DNA from: an uncultured Peptococcaceae bacterium
Lineage (GTDB): Bacteria > Bacillota > Peptococcia > Peptococcales > Peptococcaceae
DNA length: 12,603 nucleotides
Reading direction: 5' to 3'
Assembly (NCBI GenBank): GCA_902462325.1
Contig: CABQBF010000070.1
Location: 1 to 12,603 of the forward strand
How positions within the stretch are numbered: position 1 is the first letter of the stretch; each line of letters opens with the position of its first letter. The notes below the pieces were generated by a model. The model saw only the letters and a list, made by a program, of their open reading frames with translations. It was not told the DNA's origin and searched no databases. Shown here one piece after another: positions 6,415 to 12,603 of the stretch. Made by a program: the position numbers and the translations under genes.

Positions 6415-7638
6415 ATGAAAAAATGGATTGCAAAACTTTGCCTGCTGACGTTTGTGTTCGGCGCGCTCTTTGGCGGCTATCAGATGAATCTGTTCAGCGG
6501 ACAGAAAGCGGAAGCGGCAGTACAGGAGGAACTACGGGGCGTTTGGATTGCCAGCGTGTATAACATTGATTTTCCCAGTAAGCAGGGGATTTCCGTTACG
6601 CAGATGAAACAGGAACTGGACAGTATTTTAGATAACGCAGAGGCAATGCATTTCAACGCCGTATTTTTTCAGGTGCGTCCTACAGCCGATGCACTGTACC
6701 GCTCCAATGTGTATCCCTGGTCGGCTTATCTGACCGGCAAACAGGGGCAGGCGCCAGCCAATGGCTTTGACCCGTTGGCCTATCTGGTGGCGGAGGGGAA
6801 AAAACGGGGCATCGGCATCCATGCCTGGATTAATCCGTATAAAATTACCCGCGGTACCGCCGCCAAACCAAATTGGGATACCAGTACGCTCAGCGAAGAG
6901 AACCCGGCCCGGCTTTATCCAGACCTGGTAGTGGCCCATTCCAGCGGCGAGCTATATCTAAACCCCGGAGAGCCCATGTCCCGCTATCTGGTGCTGCAGG
7001 GCGTGAAAGAGTTGCTGGACCGCTACGATTTAGCAGGGATTCACTATGACGACTATTTTTATCCCGACGGCAGCTTTGACGATGCCGACACCTATGCCAA
7101 ATATGGTCAGGGCTACAGCAGCATTGAAGATTGGCGGCGACACAATGTAGATTTGCTGGTGCAGGAAACCTATCAGCTTGTGCATCAGAAGCAAGGCGTG
7201 GTATTTGGCGTCAGTCCGGCCGGCGTGTGGGCCAATAAAACCACCAACGCTGCCGGTTCCGATACCTCTGCCGGTGTGGAAACCTATTATGACCATTATG
7301 CCGACACCCGTAAATGGGTACAGCAAGGCTGGTTGGACTATATTGCACCGCAAATCTATTGGCAGATTGGCCACAGCAAGTGCGATTATGCTACCTTAGT
7401 GGATTGGTGGAGCAGCGTTACCCGCGGTACTGGCGTGAAATTGTATATCGGCCATGCAGCGTATAAAACCGGTGACAGCGCCCAAGGCACCCAGTGGATG
7501 GACGGCAAAGAGCTGGAACGGCAGATTGCCTATAACCGAGCCGACGGCAATGTAGCTGGCAGCATCTTTTACGGCTACAGCGCTTTGAAAAATAATACCT
7601 TGGGGATTCAAGAGAGCGTAAGCAAAATGTTTGAATAG
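6415..7638 (+). CDS. Secreted GHL10-family (DUF187) glycosidase, DigH/YngK-like
   Basis: A 407-residue exported protein. Residues 1-35 form a signal peptide: KK near the start, hydrophobic core LCLLTFVFGALFGG, likely cleavage near AEA-A (32-35). The body is a TIM-barrel of the GHL10/DUF187 family (Pfam PF02638). Markers are RGVWIASVYNIDFPSK (41-56), FNAVFFQVRPTADALY (80-95), HAWINPYKI (136-144), GIHYDDYFYP (208-217, with the acidic pair expected in the active site), GVSPAGVWAN (265-274) and YIAPQIYW (309-316). The related E. coli DigH cleaves peptide-free peptidoglycan strands at the division site, so cell-wall glycan is the likely substrate. I chose the ATG at 6415 because GGGGAGG lies 6 bases upstream; the in-frame ATG at 6400 precedes that site. 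It is the last gene of the run. Confidence 0.9.
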   Translation: MKKWIAKLCLLTFVFGALFGGYQMNLFSGQKAEAAVQEELRGVWIASVYNIDFPSKQGISVTQMKQELDSILDNAEAMHFNAVFFQVRPTADALYRSNVYPWSAYLTGKQGQAPANGFDPLAYLVAEGKKRGIGIHAWINPYKITRGTAAKPNWDTSTLSEENPARLYPDLVVAHSSGELYLNPGEPMSRYLVLQGVKELLDRYDLAGIHYDDYFYPDGSFDDADTYAKYGQGYSSIEDWRRHNVDLLVQETYQLVHQKQGVVFGVSPAGVWANKTTNAAGSDTSAGVETYYDHYADTRKWVQQGWLDYIAPQIYWQIGHSKCDYATLVDWWSSVTRGTGVKLYIGHAAYKTGDSAQGTQWMDGKELERQIAYNRADGNVAGSIFYGYSALKNNTLGIQESVSKMFE

Positions 7639-7656
7639 AAAAGGGAAATCAAGCGT

Positions 7657-7710
7657 AAAATCCGCTTTTGCAAGCAGAGCAATTCTGCTGTAAGAGCGGA
7701 TTTTTTATTT
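7657..7710 (+). terminator. Strong intrinsic terminator after the glycosidase gene
   Basis: A long hairpin: AAAATCCG-CTTTTGC-AGCAGA pairs with TCTGCT-GTAAGAG-CGGATTTT with only one bulged A and two wobble pairs, loop GCAAT, then TTTTTTATTTT. It ends the transcription unit that begins before obg. Confidence 0.9.
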
Positions 7711-7728
7711 TAGCGTAGAGAATATGGT

Positions 7729-7755
7729 AGAGTCACGAATTTTAGTTGTGGCTCT
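7729..7755. repeat. Inverted repeat upstream of the phosphatase-family promoter
   Basis: AGAGTCAC (7729-7736) and GTGGCTCT (7748-7755) pair over 8 bp with one G-T mismatch, 11 nt apart. The repeat ends 26 bp upstream of the proposed -35 box and is not followed by a T-run, so a protein-binding site is more plausible than a terminator. The evidence is only the symmetry. Confidence 0.3.
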
Positions 7756-7781
7756 GAAATAGGATTGGTAAGGGGAGTTGT

Positions 7782-7810
7782 TTGTTGAATGATTTGTGAA
7801 GCAATATAAT
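7782..7810 (+). promoter_or_regulatory. Promoter of the alkaline-phosphatase-superfamily gene
   Basis: A perfect TATAAT (7805-7810) lies 17 bp after TTGTTG (7782-7787). A predicted start near 7817 gives an A-rich leader of about 53 nt, ending in AAGGAGG (7855-7861) 8 bases before the ATG. The -10 and RBS are close to ideal. Confidence 0.6.
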
Positions 7811-7869
7811 GATAATAAAGAAAGAAAAAATAATTTTATGTATGAGATATTTTTAAGGAGGAATGGGAC

Positions 7870-9924
7870 ATGAGTATGAAACGTGCCATGATGATTGGTC
7901 TAGACGGGGCCGATCCAGTTGTTTGTAAACGTTTGATTGCAGAAGGCAGAATGCCAAACCTAAAGAAAATTTTAGAGCAAGGGACAGCCACAGAAAAGCT
8001 GAATATGCTAGGCGTGCTGCCAACTATTACGCCGCCAAACTGGGCTACTCTAGCTACAGGCTGTTATCCACGCACTCACGGCGTTACCTGCTTTTTGAAT
8101 CACACTTTAGGCAAATCCTTGGGTATCACAGAAATAAACTGGGATTCCAGAAGGGTACATGCAGAAATGATTTGGGAAGCCTTTGCGGCAGAAGGCCGTA
8201 AATCTATTATGCTGAACTACTGTGAGGCTTGGCCGCCACGTGTAGAGGACGATAATTCCATCTTCATTGATGGCACTGGCGTTGTACCATTTTTGCGATC
8301 TTCCGTGCAATTTCAGAAGGTTGTCCGCATGAAAGCTGATTATCCTGCCATAAAGGACATTCCTCATGTGGTAAACCAGAGTTCTTCGGACTGTGTTGTG
8401 TTTAATGATCAGGTTGAGAAATTTGGTAAGAGTGACAGTGGTGCGGCTGGCGATATGCCGATGGAAATGAGCAAAGAAGATTTAGTCGCTGCCATGACAG
8501 GAAGTCATTTTAATGCCAATATGCCATTAGAAAGTGAAGGCTTTGTGATTAAAGGCTTGAGTGCTGAGGAAGCAAGCAACAGCGACAGTACAGACACCTT
8601 ATATACGCCGCTGAAAGATGCGGACGGCTGGGCTTTTGAAATTCCAGAGGGCGCAAAAGAAGCCGTGATTACCATGAATAATGCACTGCATCGGCGGTAT
8701 GCGTTAATTACTGGTGAACATTACGATACTGTGACATTATATAAAAATAAGAAAAATCCAGAAGCTTTAGGCAGCGCCAAAATAGGCCAATGGTCTGCGC
8801 CAATTTTTGATACCTTTAACATCAATGATGAAGATAAGCGTGTCGCCTATTATATTCGTAATATGGAAATGAATGAAGATGGTACAGAAGGTAGATTTTA
8901 TATTTCTCATGTTCTGAATACGGAGGATGACAGCTACTTCTATCCAAAAGCAATGTGCAAGGAATTGATGGAACATGTTGGTCCAATGTGCTATTTTGCT
9001 ACCATTGACCGCCATACGCCGATTGGCGATGCGATGGAGCTGGAATCCTTTGATATGATTAACGACTGGCATATGCGGGCAACCGAATATCTCTTTGATA
9101 CAAATCCAGATTGGCAGTTATTCTATATCCATTTGCACAGCATTGATTTAGTAAATCATCATTATATGGAGCAGGCTTCCGAGGGCAGAGATGACAATTG
9201 GAAGGGCAACAGAGAAATTATTGACAAAATTTATGAAATCAATGACAAGTATTTGGGCACAGTGTTGAAATATTTGGATGAAAATACTTGCGTGGCCATT
9301 TGTTCCGACCATGCGGCAATTCCTCGTTCTGTCGGCTGTGAAAACCCAGGCATTGGCGAATTAAGCGGCATTAATGCAGGTGTGTTTGAAGAACTGGGAT
9401 ATACCAGTTTGATTTCGGTGCCAGGTATTGAAGGTATGTACAAAATTGATTGGGCGAATACAAGAGCCATTCAGCACAGAACAAGCCATGTATATGTGAA
9501 TTTGAAAGGCAGAGATCCAGAGGGCATTGTGGAACCAGAAGAGTATGATGCTCTGGTGCAGCAGATTATCAGTGACTTGTACAATTACCGGGATCCACGC
9601 ACTGGAAAACGGGTCATTGCCTTTGCGATGACCAGAGAAGAAATGGAAACCATCGGTATGGGCGGTCCCCACTGCGGCGATATTTTCTTCCAACTGACCA
9701 AGGATTTTGGTTTTGAACATGGAAATTCGCTGCAATGTGTGACCAACGACGGCTATTCGTTAGATTGTTTGTGCGTACTGGCCGGAATGGGCTTGAAGAA
9801 AGGAGAAACCATTGCGCGGCCAATCCGCAATGTAGATATTGTTCCAACCTTGTGTCATTTGGTAGGCAACAGAATGCCGAAAGAAGTAGAAGGCGGTATC
9901 ATTTATCAGGCATTAGAAGGTTAA
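7870..9924 (+). CDS. Alkaline-phosphatase-superfamily phosphodiesterase/pyrophosphatase-like enzyme (COG3379 type)
   Basis: A 684-residue cytoplasmic (no signal peptide, no membrane segment) metalloenzyme of the alkaline phosphatase superfamily, nearest to type I phosphodiesterase/nucleotide pyrophosphatase proteins. The two-metal site can be traced: D12 in GLDGADP, likely nucleophile T54 in TITPPNWATLATG, DxxxH at D426-H430 (HSIDLVNHH), S479-D480-H481, and H617 in FGFEHG (H601 in GGPHCGD is the alternative). About 370 residues separate nucleophile and second metal cluster. The middle, about 165-360, is a beta-rich insert that probably shapes the substrate pocket. The substrate is unknown: a phosphodiester, phosphonate or sulfate ester are all possible. 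Proline is mostly CCA and arginine often AGA, unlike the CCG/CGG-rich neighbours, which suggests high expression or a different origin. It is monocistronic or leaks into the ABC gene. Confidence 0.85.
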   Translation: MSMKRAMMIGLDGADPVVCKRLIAEGRMPNLKKILEQGTATEKLNMLGVLPTITPPNWATLATGCYPRTHGVTCFLNHTLGKSLGITEINWDSRRVHAEMIWEAFAAEGRKSIMLNYCEAWPPRVEDDNSIFIDGTGVVPFLRSSVQFQKVVRMKADYPAIKDIPHVVNQSSSDCVVFNDQVEKFGKSDSGAAGDMPMEMSKEDLVAAMTGSHFNANMPLESEGFVIKGLSAEEASNSDSTDTLYTPLKDADGWAFEIPEGAKEAVITMNNALHRRYALITGEHYDTVTLYKNKKNPEALGSAKIGQWSAPIFDTFNINDEDKRVAYYIRNMEMNEDGTEGRFYISHVLNTEDDSYFYPKAMCKELMEHVGPMCYFATIDRHTPIGDAMELESFDMINDWHMRATEYLFDTNPDWQLFYIHLHSIDLVNHHYMEQASEGRDDNWKGNREIIDKIYEINDKYLGTVLKYLDENTCVAICSDHAAIPRSVGCENPGIGELSGINAGVFEELGYTSLISVPGIEGMYKIDWANTRAIQHRTSHVYVNLKGRDPEGIVEPEEYDALVQQIISDLYNYRDPRTGKRVIAFAMTREEMETIGMGGPHCGDIFFQLTKDFGFEHGNSLQCVTNDGYSLDCLCVLAGMGLKKGETIARPIRNVDIVPTLCHLVGNRMPKEVEGGIIYQALEG

Positions 9925-9935
9925 TGTATGTTTTG

Positions 9936-9971
9936 ATGTTCGCCCCGTCTGTGGGCGGGGTGAACATTTTT
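9936..9971 (+). terminator. GC-rich intrinsic terminator before the ABC ATPase gene
   Basis: ATGTTCGCCCCG (9936-9947) pairs with CGGGGTGAACAT (9956-9967) over 12 bp with a single G-U pair and an 8-nt loop, followed by T5. It ends the phosphatase-family transcript 12 bases after its stop codon. The next start codon is only 13 bases past the T-run, so the ABC gene depends on readthrough or on a promoter within the upstream gene. Confidence 0.85.
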
Positions 9972-9984
9972 ATGGGGTGGGCAT

Positions 9985-10827
9985 ATGAGTTTGATGAAAG
10001 CGGAGAGCCTGGGACTGAAAAAGGGCAGTAAATATATTTTAAAAGATATAGACTGGAATATTCATGCAGGAGAAAACTGGGTGCTCTTTGGCTTAAATGG
10101 TTGCGGAAAGACAACGTTGCTGAGTATTCTGGCAGGATACCAGTCGGGGAACGAGGGCAGTAACTATCTGTTTGGTGAAAAAGTGGATAAAACCAATTAT
10201 ACTGAGTTACGCAAACGGGTTGGTTTTGTGAGTAGCTCCTTTTTTGACAAATATTTAGAAAAAGAAACGGTGGCCGATATTGTATTGGCCGGAAAATTCG
10301 GCACTTTAGGAATTATGGGAGATATTACCGATGCCGATGTGCAAAAGGCCAAAGCTTTTTTGCGGATGTTGGGGATAGAGAAAAAAATGCGGTATCCTTA
10401 CGATTGCCTTTCAAAAGGTCAGCAGCAACGGGTTTTAATTGCCAGAGCCATGATGGGTGAGCCAAAACTTTTGCTTTTGGATGAGCCGTGCAGTGGTCTG
10501 GATATCATTGCGCGGGAAGTATTTCTGCATAACATTCAGGATTTGGCAGAACAAAACGGTGTGGCTATTATCTATGTAACCCATCAAACCGAAGAAATTT
10601 TACCTTTCTTCAATAAAGCGGCTTTGATGAAAGATGGCATGCTGGTGGCAAAGGGAGCCTTAAAGGAAGTTTTTTCAGAAGAAGTACTAAAACCGTTTTT
10701 TGGTGTAAAAACCAATGTTTTATGGACAGAACAGCATTTTTTTATCAATCTTGACCTGCAAATCGCCCATCAGGGAATACAGAGTTTTAGCAAGGAGGAA
10801 TACCATGGATCCGCAAAAAATCATTGA
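9985..10827 (+). CDS. ABC transporter-type ATPase, ModF/PhrA/YlmA-like (COG1119)
   Basis: A 280-residue single ABC ATPase. Walker A GLNGCGKTT (36-44), signature LSKGQQQR (142-149), Walker B LLLLDEP (162-168), D-loop SGLD (170-173) and H-loop H200 in VTHQTEEILPFF are all intact. The Q-loop position reads VGFVSSSFF (79-87) with no Gln, which is usual for this subfamily. The THxxEEILPxF segment also points to YlmA/ModF-like proteins. No permease gene is adjacent, so it may act without a transport partner or with one elsewhere. The 40-residue tail after about 240 is not conserved-looking, and its end overlaps the zinc-ribbon gene by 23 bases. The RBS is an unusual GGGGTGGG just before the ATG. 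Confidence 0.88.
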   Translation: MSLMKAESLGLKKGSKYILKDIDWNIHAGENWVLFGLNGCGKTTLLSILAGYQSGNEGSNYLFGEKVDKTNYTELRKRVGFVSSSFFDKYLEKETVADIVLAGKFGTLGIMGDITDADVQKAKAFLRMLGIEKKMRYPYDCLSKGQQQRVLIARAMMGEPKLLLLDEPCSGLDIIAREVFLHNIQDLAEQNGVAIIYVTHQTEEILPFFNKAALMKDGMLVAKGALKEVFSEEVLKPFFGVKTNVLWTEQHFFINLDLQIAHQGIQSFSKEEYHGSAKNH

Positions 10828-11164
10828 GCGAACAGAGCATTGTGTATGCAAGCAATGCGGTGGAAAACTGCAAGCCAAAATTATCATTTACAACAAATAT
10901 GGCGGGCAGGGTGTGGAGATGTATTGTCCTCATTGCGGACGCATTGAATATGGTACAGAAGCGGAGATTTATCGTCTGGCCAAAGATTTTGTACAGAATG
11001 TGGAATTTGATTATTTTGTTGAAATGGAAGAGGGCGAAAGAAATTATCAGCTCAATGTGGCCAAAATTTGCGAGGTGTTGGGCTGGTGTTTCCGTAAATT
11101 GGAGCTGCTTGATGAAAAAGGCCTGATAAAAAATAAACCTTGTAATTTTGGCTATGAAACGTAA
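10805..11164 (+). CDS. Small zinc-ribbon protein of unknown function
   Basis: A 119-residue protein with a treble-clef or rubredoxin-like zinc ribbon: CKQCGG (15-20) and CPHCGR (41-46), two CxxC knuckles 22 residues apart. The rest is acidic and mostly helical. A segment around 80-108 (LNVAKICEVLGWCFRKLELL) could be a small helical DNA- or protein-binding unit. I chose the ATG at 10805 because AAGGAGG (10792-10798) lies 6 bases upstream; the open frame extends back to 10715 inside the ABC gene, without RBS support. The overlap with the ABC gene, in another frame, implies coupled translation and perhaps a shared function. I do not recognise the family. Confidence 0.8.
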   Translation: MDPQKIIERTEHCVCKQCGGKLQAKIIIYNKYGGQGVEMYCPHCGRIEYGTEAEIYRLAKDFVQNVEFDYFVEMEEGERNYQLNVAKICEVLGWCFRKLELLDEKGLIKNKPCNFGYET

Positions 11165-11179
11165 ATTCCATAGTCAAAA
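11146..11179. repeat. Inverted repeat spanning both stop codons of convergent genes
   Basis: TTTTGGCTATG (11146-11156) and CATAGTCAAAA (11169-11179) pair over 11 bp with one G-U, around a 12-nt loop. The repeat contains the TAA of the zinc-ribbon gene and the TGA of the lysR gene, which are only 9 bases apart. T lies on the outer left and A on the outer right, the opposite of a bidirectional intrinsic terminator, so it may instead cap both 3' ends. Confidence 0.45.
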
Positions 11180-12082
11180 ATTAGACAAGATGCGAGAAGA
11201 ATGTTTGAGTACTTCTCGTTCCAACTCACTTAGTTGATAGTCCTTGGCATGGACAAAAAAGCTTCTGGCTTTGCATTTTGGCGAAAGGGGCAAAGCAATA
11301 ACATCGTTCGGCAGAGTATAGCTGGCCAGAATACTTCTGGTGATAAACCCCAGCGTTGTGTTGCGGCGAATGGTATCTACATTTGGCGCTAAGTTGGAAG
11401 AATACATTAAAACAGAGAGCTCCGTGTTGTATTCCTCAGAAAAAATAGCTTCAATACCGGGCAGATTATCAATGATGATGGGATAATTACCCAAATCCTG
11501 AATTGCAATTTTAGTATTTTGCGCCAATGGATGATGTTTGGATAAAAGCACCAAAATTTCATCGGCGGACATTTCATATTTTTCCAAATTGTTTAGACTG
11601 TTTGTGGTGGCTAGGGAACCAATTTTATTGTCAAAGGTGGTAATAAAGCCTAGGCAGGTATCTTCCAATACCAAGTTTACGATATCTTTTACCAAGTGTT
11701 CTTTAAATTGCAGCTTCACGTTGGGGTAATGCTCTGAAAAGTAAACCAGCAGCTTGGGAGCGACTCTATATATAAAATAATTGGAGCAATAAATGGTGAT
11801 GGTGCCGGAAAAAGATGTTTTCGAAATGTGGGGCGAGTTGATATAGTACAGGTCCTGAATTTGTTCTAAAATTGCCTGCGACTTTTCCACAAACAGCTTT
11901 CCGGTATCAGTCAGCATGATGCCGTTATAATTACGCACAAGAAGCTGGAAGCCCAATTCTTTCTCTAGGCGGCTAATAGCTTTGCTGATGGTTTGTTGTG
12001 TGACATAGAGCGATTCGGCTGCTTTGGTGATAGATTTGTGTTGACTGACAGCGCAGATATATTGTAATTGTTCGATATTCAC
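11174..12082 (-). CDS. LysR-family transcriptional regulator
   Basis: A 302-residue LysR-type regulator. The N-terminal winged helix-turn-helix spans about 1-60, with the helix SITKAAESLYVTQQTISKAI (17-36) and SRLEKELGFQLLVRN following. A linker helix reaches about 85, then the periplasmic-binding-protein-like effector domain. I chose the GTG at 12082, which gives the family's typical start M-N-I-E-Q-L-Q-Y and sits 9 bases after GGAG (12092-12095). The ATG at 12088 is only 3 bases from that site. The gene converges on the zinc-ribbon gene and diverges from a membrane protein gene at 12204, the usual position for a LysR target. The effector is unknown. Confidence 0.93.
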   Translation of the reverse strand: MNIEQLQYICAVSQHKSITKAAESLYVTQQTISKAISRLEKELGFQLLVRNYNGIMLTDTGKLFVEKSQAILEQIQDLYYINSPHISKTSFSGTITIYCSNYFIYRVAPKLLVYFSEHYPNVKLQFKEHLVKDIVNLVLEDTCLGFITTFDNKIGSLATTNSLNNLEKYEMSADEILVLLSKHHPLAQNTKIAIQDLGNYPIIIDNLPGIEAIFSEEYNTELSVLMYSSNLAPNVDTIRRNTTLGFITRSILASYTLPNDVIALPLSPKCKARSFFVHAKDYQLSELEREVLKHSSRILSNF

Positions 12083-12105
12083 AGGCATCAACTCCAAAGT
12101 ATGAG

Positions 12106-12132
12106 AAAGTTTCTCCTAGCATGCAAAACTTT
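12106..12132. repeat. Inverted repeat in the lysR leader
   Basis: AAAGTTT (12106-12112) and AAACTTT (12126-12132) are perfect reverse complements 13 nt apart, just downstream of the predicted lysR start site. A GCATGC palindrome lies in the spacer (12119-12124). The position would suit autorepression, but the evidence is only symmetry in AT-rich DNA. Confidence 0.3.
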
Positions 12133-12140
12133 ATTCTATT

Positions 12141-12169
12141 ATGATAGCACAAATGCATAAATATTTCAA
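12141..12169 (-). promoter_or_regulatory. lysR promoter
   Basis: On the minus strand TTGAAA (12164-12169), a 17-bp spacer and TATCAT (12141-12146) make a good sigma-A-type promoter. The start site would be near 12134, about 50 bases upstream of the GTG start. I see no comparable promoter for the divergent membrane gene, whose expression may need LysR activation. Confidence 0.6.
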
Positions 12170-12203
12170 TGAACGAAATGCTTGGTTAGTTGGGGTGGGT
12201 AAC

Positions 12204-12603
12204 ATGGGATTTTATATAGCTTTGTGTTTGGGCTGTTATATTTTAGGAATTGGCGTTATTGGTGTCAGTTTCTATGTGCAGCATTTAGAAAATCTGCACC
12301 GTCCGAAAGGGTATCATCTGAAGGCTACCGTGAAAAAAATTACAGAATTGGATAACGGCAAAAGAAAACTGCAGTTTCGGTTCTTTTTATTCGGCAAACT
12401 CATCACCTGTACTGCTATGGCTACCCTAGACGAAAGCAAGTCGGTGCAGGTGGGGCGTGATTATTTAATTGTTTATGATGCGGAAACGGGCACAGCTAGC
12501 TTTAATCCTTGTCAAAAATACCGGATTGTGCAGGCGACTTTGCTGAGCGGCGGCTTTTTTACAACGGCATTTGCCGTATTTTTAACTATTTTTGGTTTTA
12601 ATT
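12204..12603 (+). CDS. Membrane protein, DUF3592-like, cut by right edge
   Basis: An open frame of 133 codons runs off the right edge with no stop. It starts at the ATG at 12204, with GGGGTGGG (12192-12199) as RBS. Residues about 3-24 (FYIALCLGCYILGIGVIGVS and beyond) form a first membrane segment. A beta-rich domain follows (KATVKKITELDNGKRKLQFR, then VQVGRDYLIVYDAETG and SFNP), and a second membrane segment begins near 113 (LLSGGFFTTAFAVFLTIFG). Two helices flanking a small domain with a v-G-x-x-Y-x-V-x-Y-D pattern recall DUF3592-type proteins; that match is a memory-based impression. It is divergent from lysR, so it is a candidate target. Confidence 0.75.
   Translation, partial: MGFYIALCLGCYILGIGVIGVSFYVQHLENLHRPKGYHLKATVKKITELDNGKRKLQFRFFLFGKLITCTAMATLDESKSVQVGRDYLIVYDAETGTASFNPCQKYRIVQATLLSGGFFTTAFAVFLTIFGFN

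Noticed and set aside
9735..10031. 98-codon rightward open frame across the end of the phosphatase-family gene and the start of the ABC gene
   Set aside because: It is out of frame with two clear genes, crosses the terminator hairpin and shows no family features.
10715..10804. Upstream in-frame extension of the zinc-ribbon protein inside the ABC gene
   Set aside because: No RBS at the earlier start, whereas AAGGAGG lies 6 bases before the ATG at 10805.

Overview
This 12.6 kb window looks like chromosomal DNA from a low-to-moderate GC member of the Bacillota, probably an anaerobic clostridial or Negativicutes-type lineage. The reasons are strong AGGAGG-type ribosome binding sites, several TTG/GTG starts, AT-rich intergenic DNA with TATAAT promoters, and relatives of Bacillus-type families (Obg with an OCT domain, a YlmA-type ABC ATPase, a PNaS-PhoU phosphate transporter). 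I cannot name a genus. Most of it is ordinary housekeeping and transport content. I see no phage, insertion sequence, CRISPR array, rRNA or tRNA.

Layout. (1) 1-990: a leftward MerR-family regulator (157-990). Downstream of its stop is a leftward promoter with the 19-bp spacer typical of MerR-activated promoters. A perfect 14-bp inverted repeat sits at its predicted transcription start, and the controlled gene lies off the left edge. (2) 991-1381: a 391-bp AT-rich divergent intergenic region with three tandem inverted repeats and, near its right end, a promoter reading right. (3) 1382-7638: a rightward run of six tightly spaced genes. In order they are a small unrecognised acidic protein, the Obg GTPase, a PNaS-PhoU Na+/phosphate cotransporter-like protein, a CaCA-family cation exchanger, a YgjP-like zinc metalloprotein and a secreted GHL10/DigH-like glycosidase. 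The run ends in a strong terminator at 7657-7710, and a weaker internal terminator precedes the exchanger. (4) 7870-9924: a 684-residue cytoplasmic alkaline-phosphatase-superfamily enzyme with its own promoter, strong RBS and terminator, and a codon choice visibly different from its neighbours. (5) 9985-11164: a ModF/YlmA-like ABC ATPase overlapping a small zinc-ribbon protein. (6) 11174-12082: a leftward LysR-family regulator convergent with the zinc-ribbon gene and divergent from a membrane protein (12204 onward) cut by the right edge.

How it fits together. The obg run mixes GTP-dependent ribosome and stress control with ion transport (phosphate, Ca2+/Na+) and cell-wall processing. It looks like a housekeeping transcription unit rather than a pathway. 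The phosphatase-superfamily gene is a separate, probably well-expressed unit of unknown substrate. The most unusual features are regulatory: the MerR-type promoter with a hairpin at its start site, the triple inverted repeat upstream of merR, and a terminator whose left arm can pair either with its normal partner or with the ABC gene's ribosome binding site. No clearly novel multi-gene system is evident.
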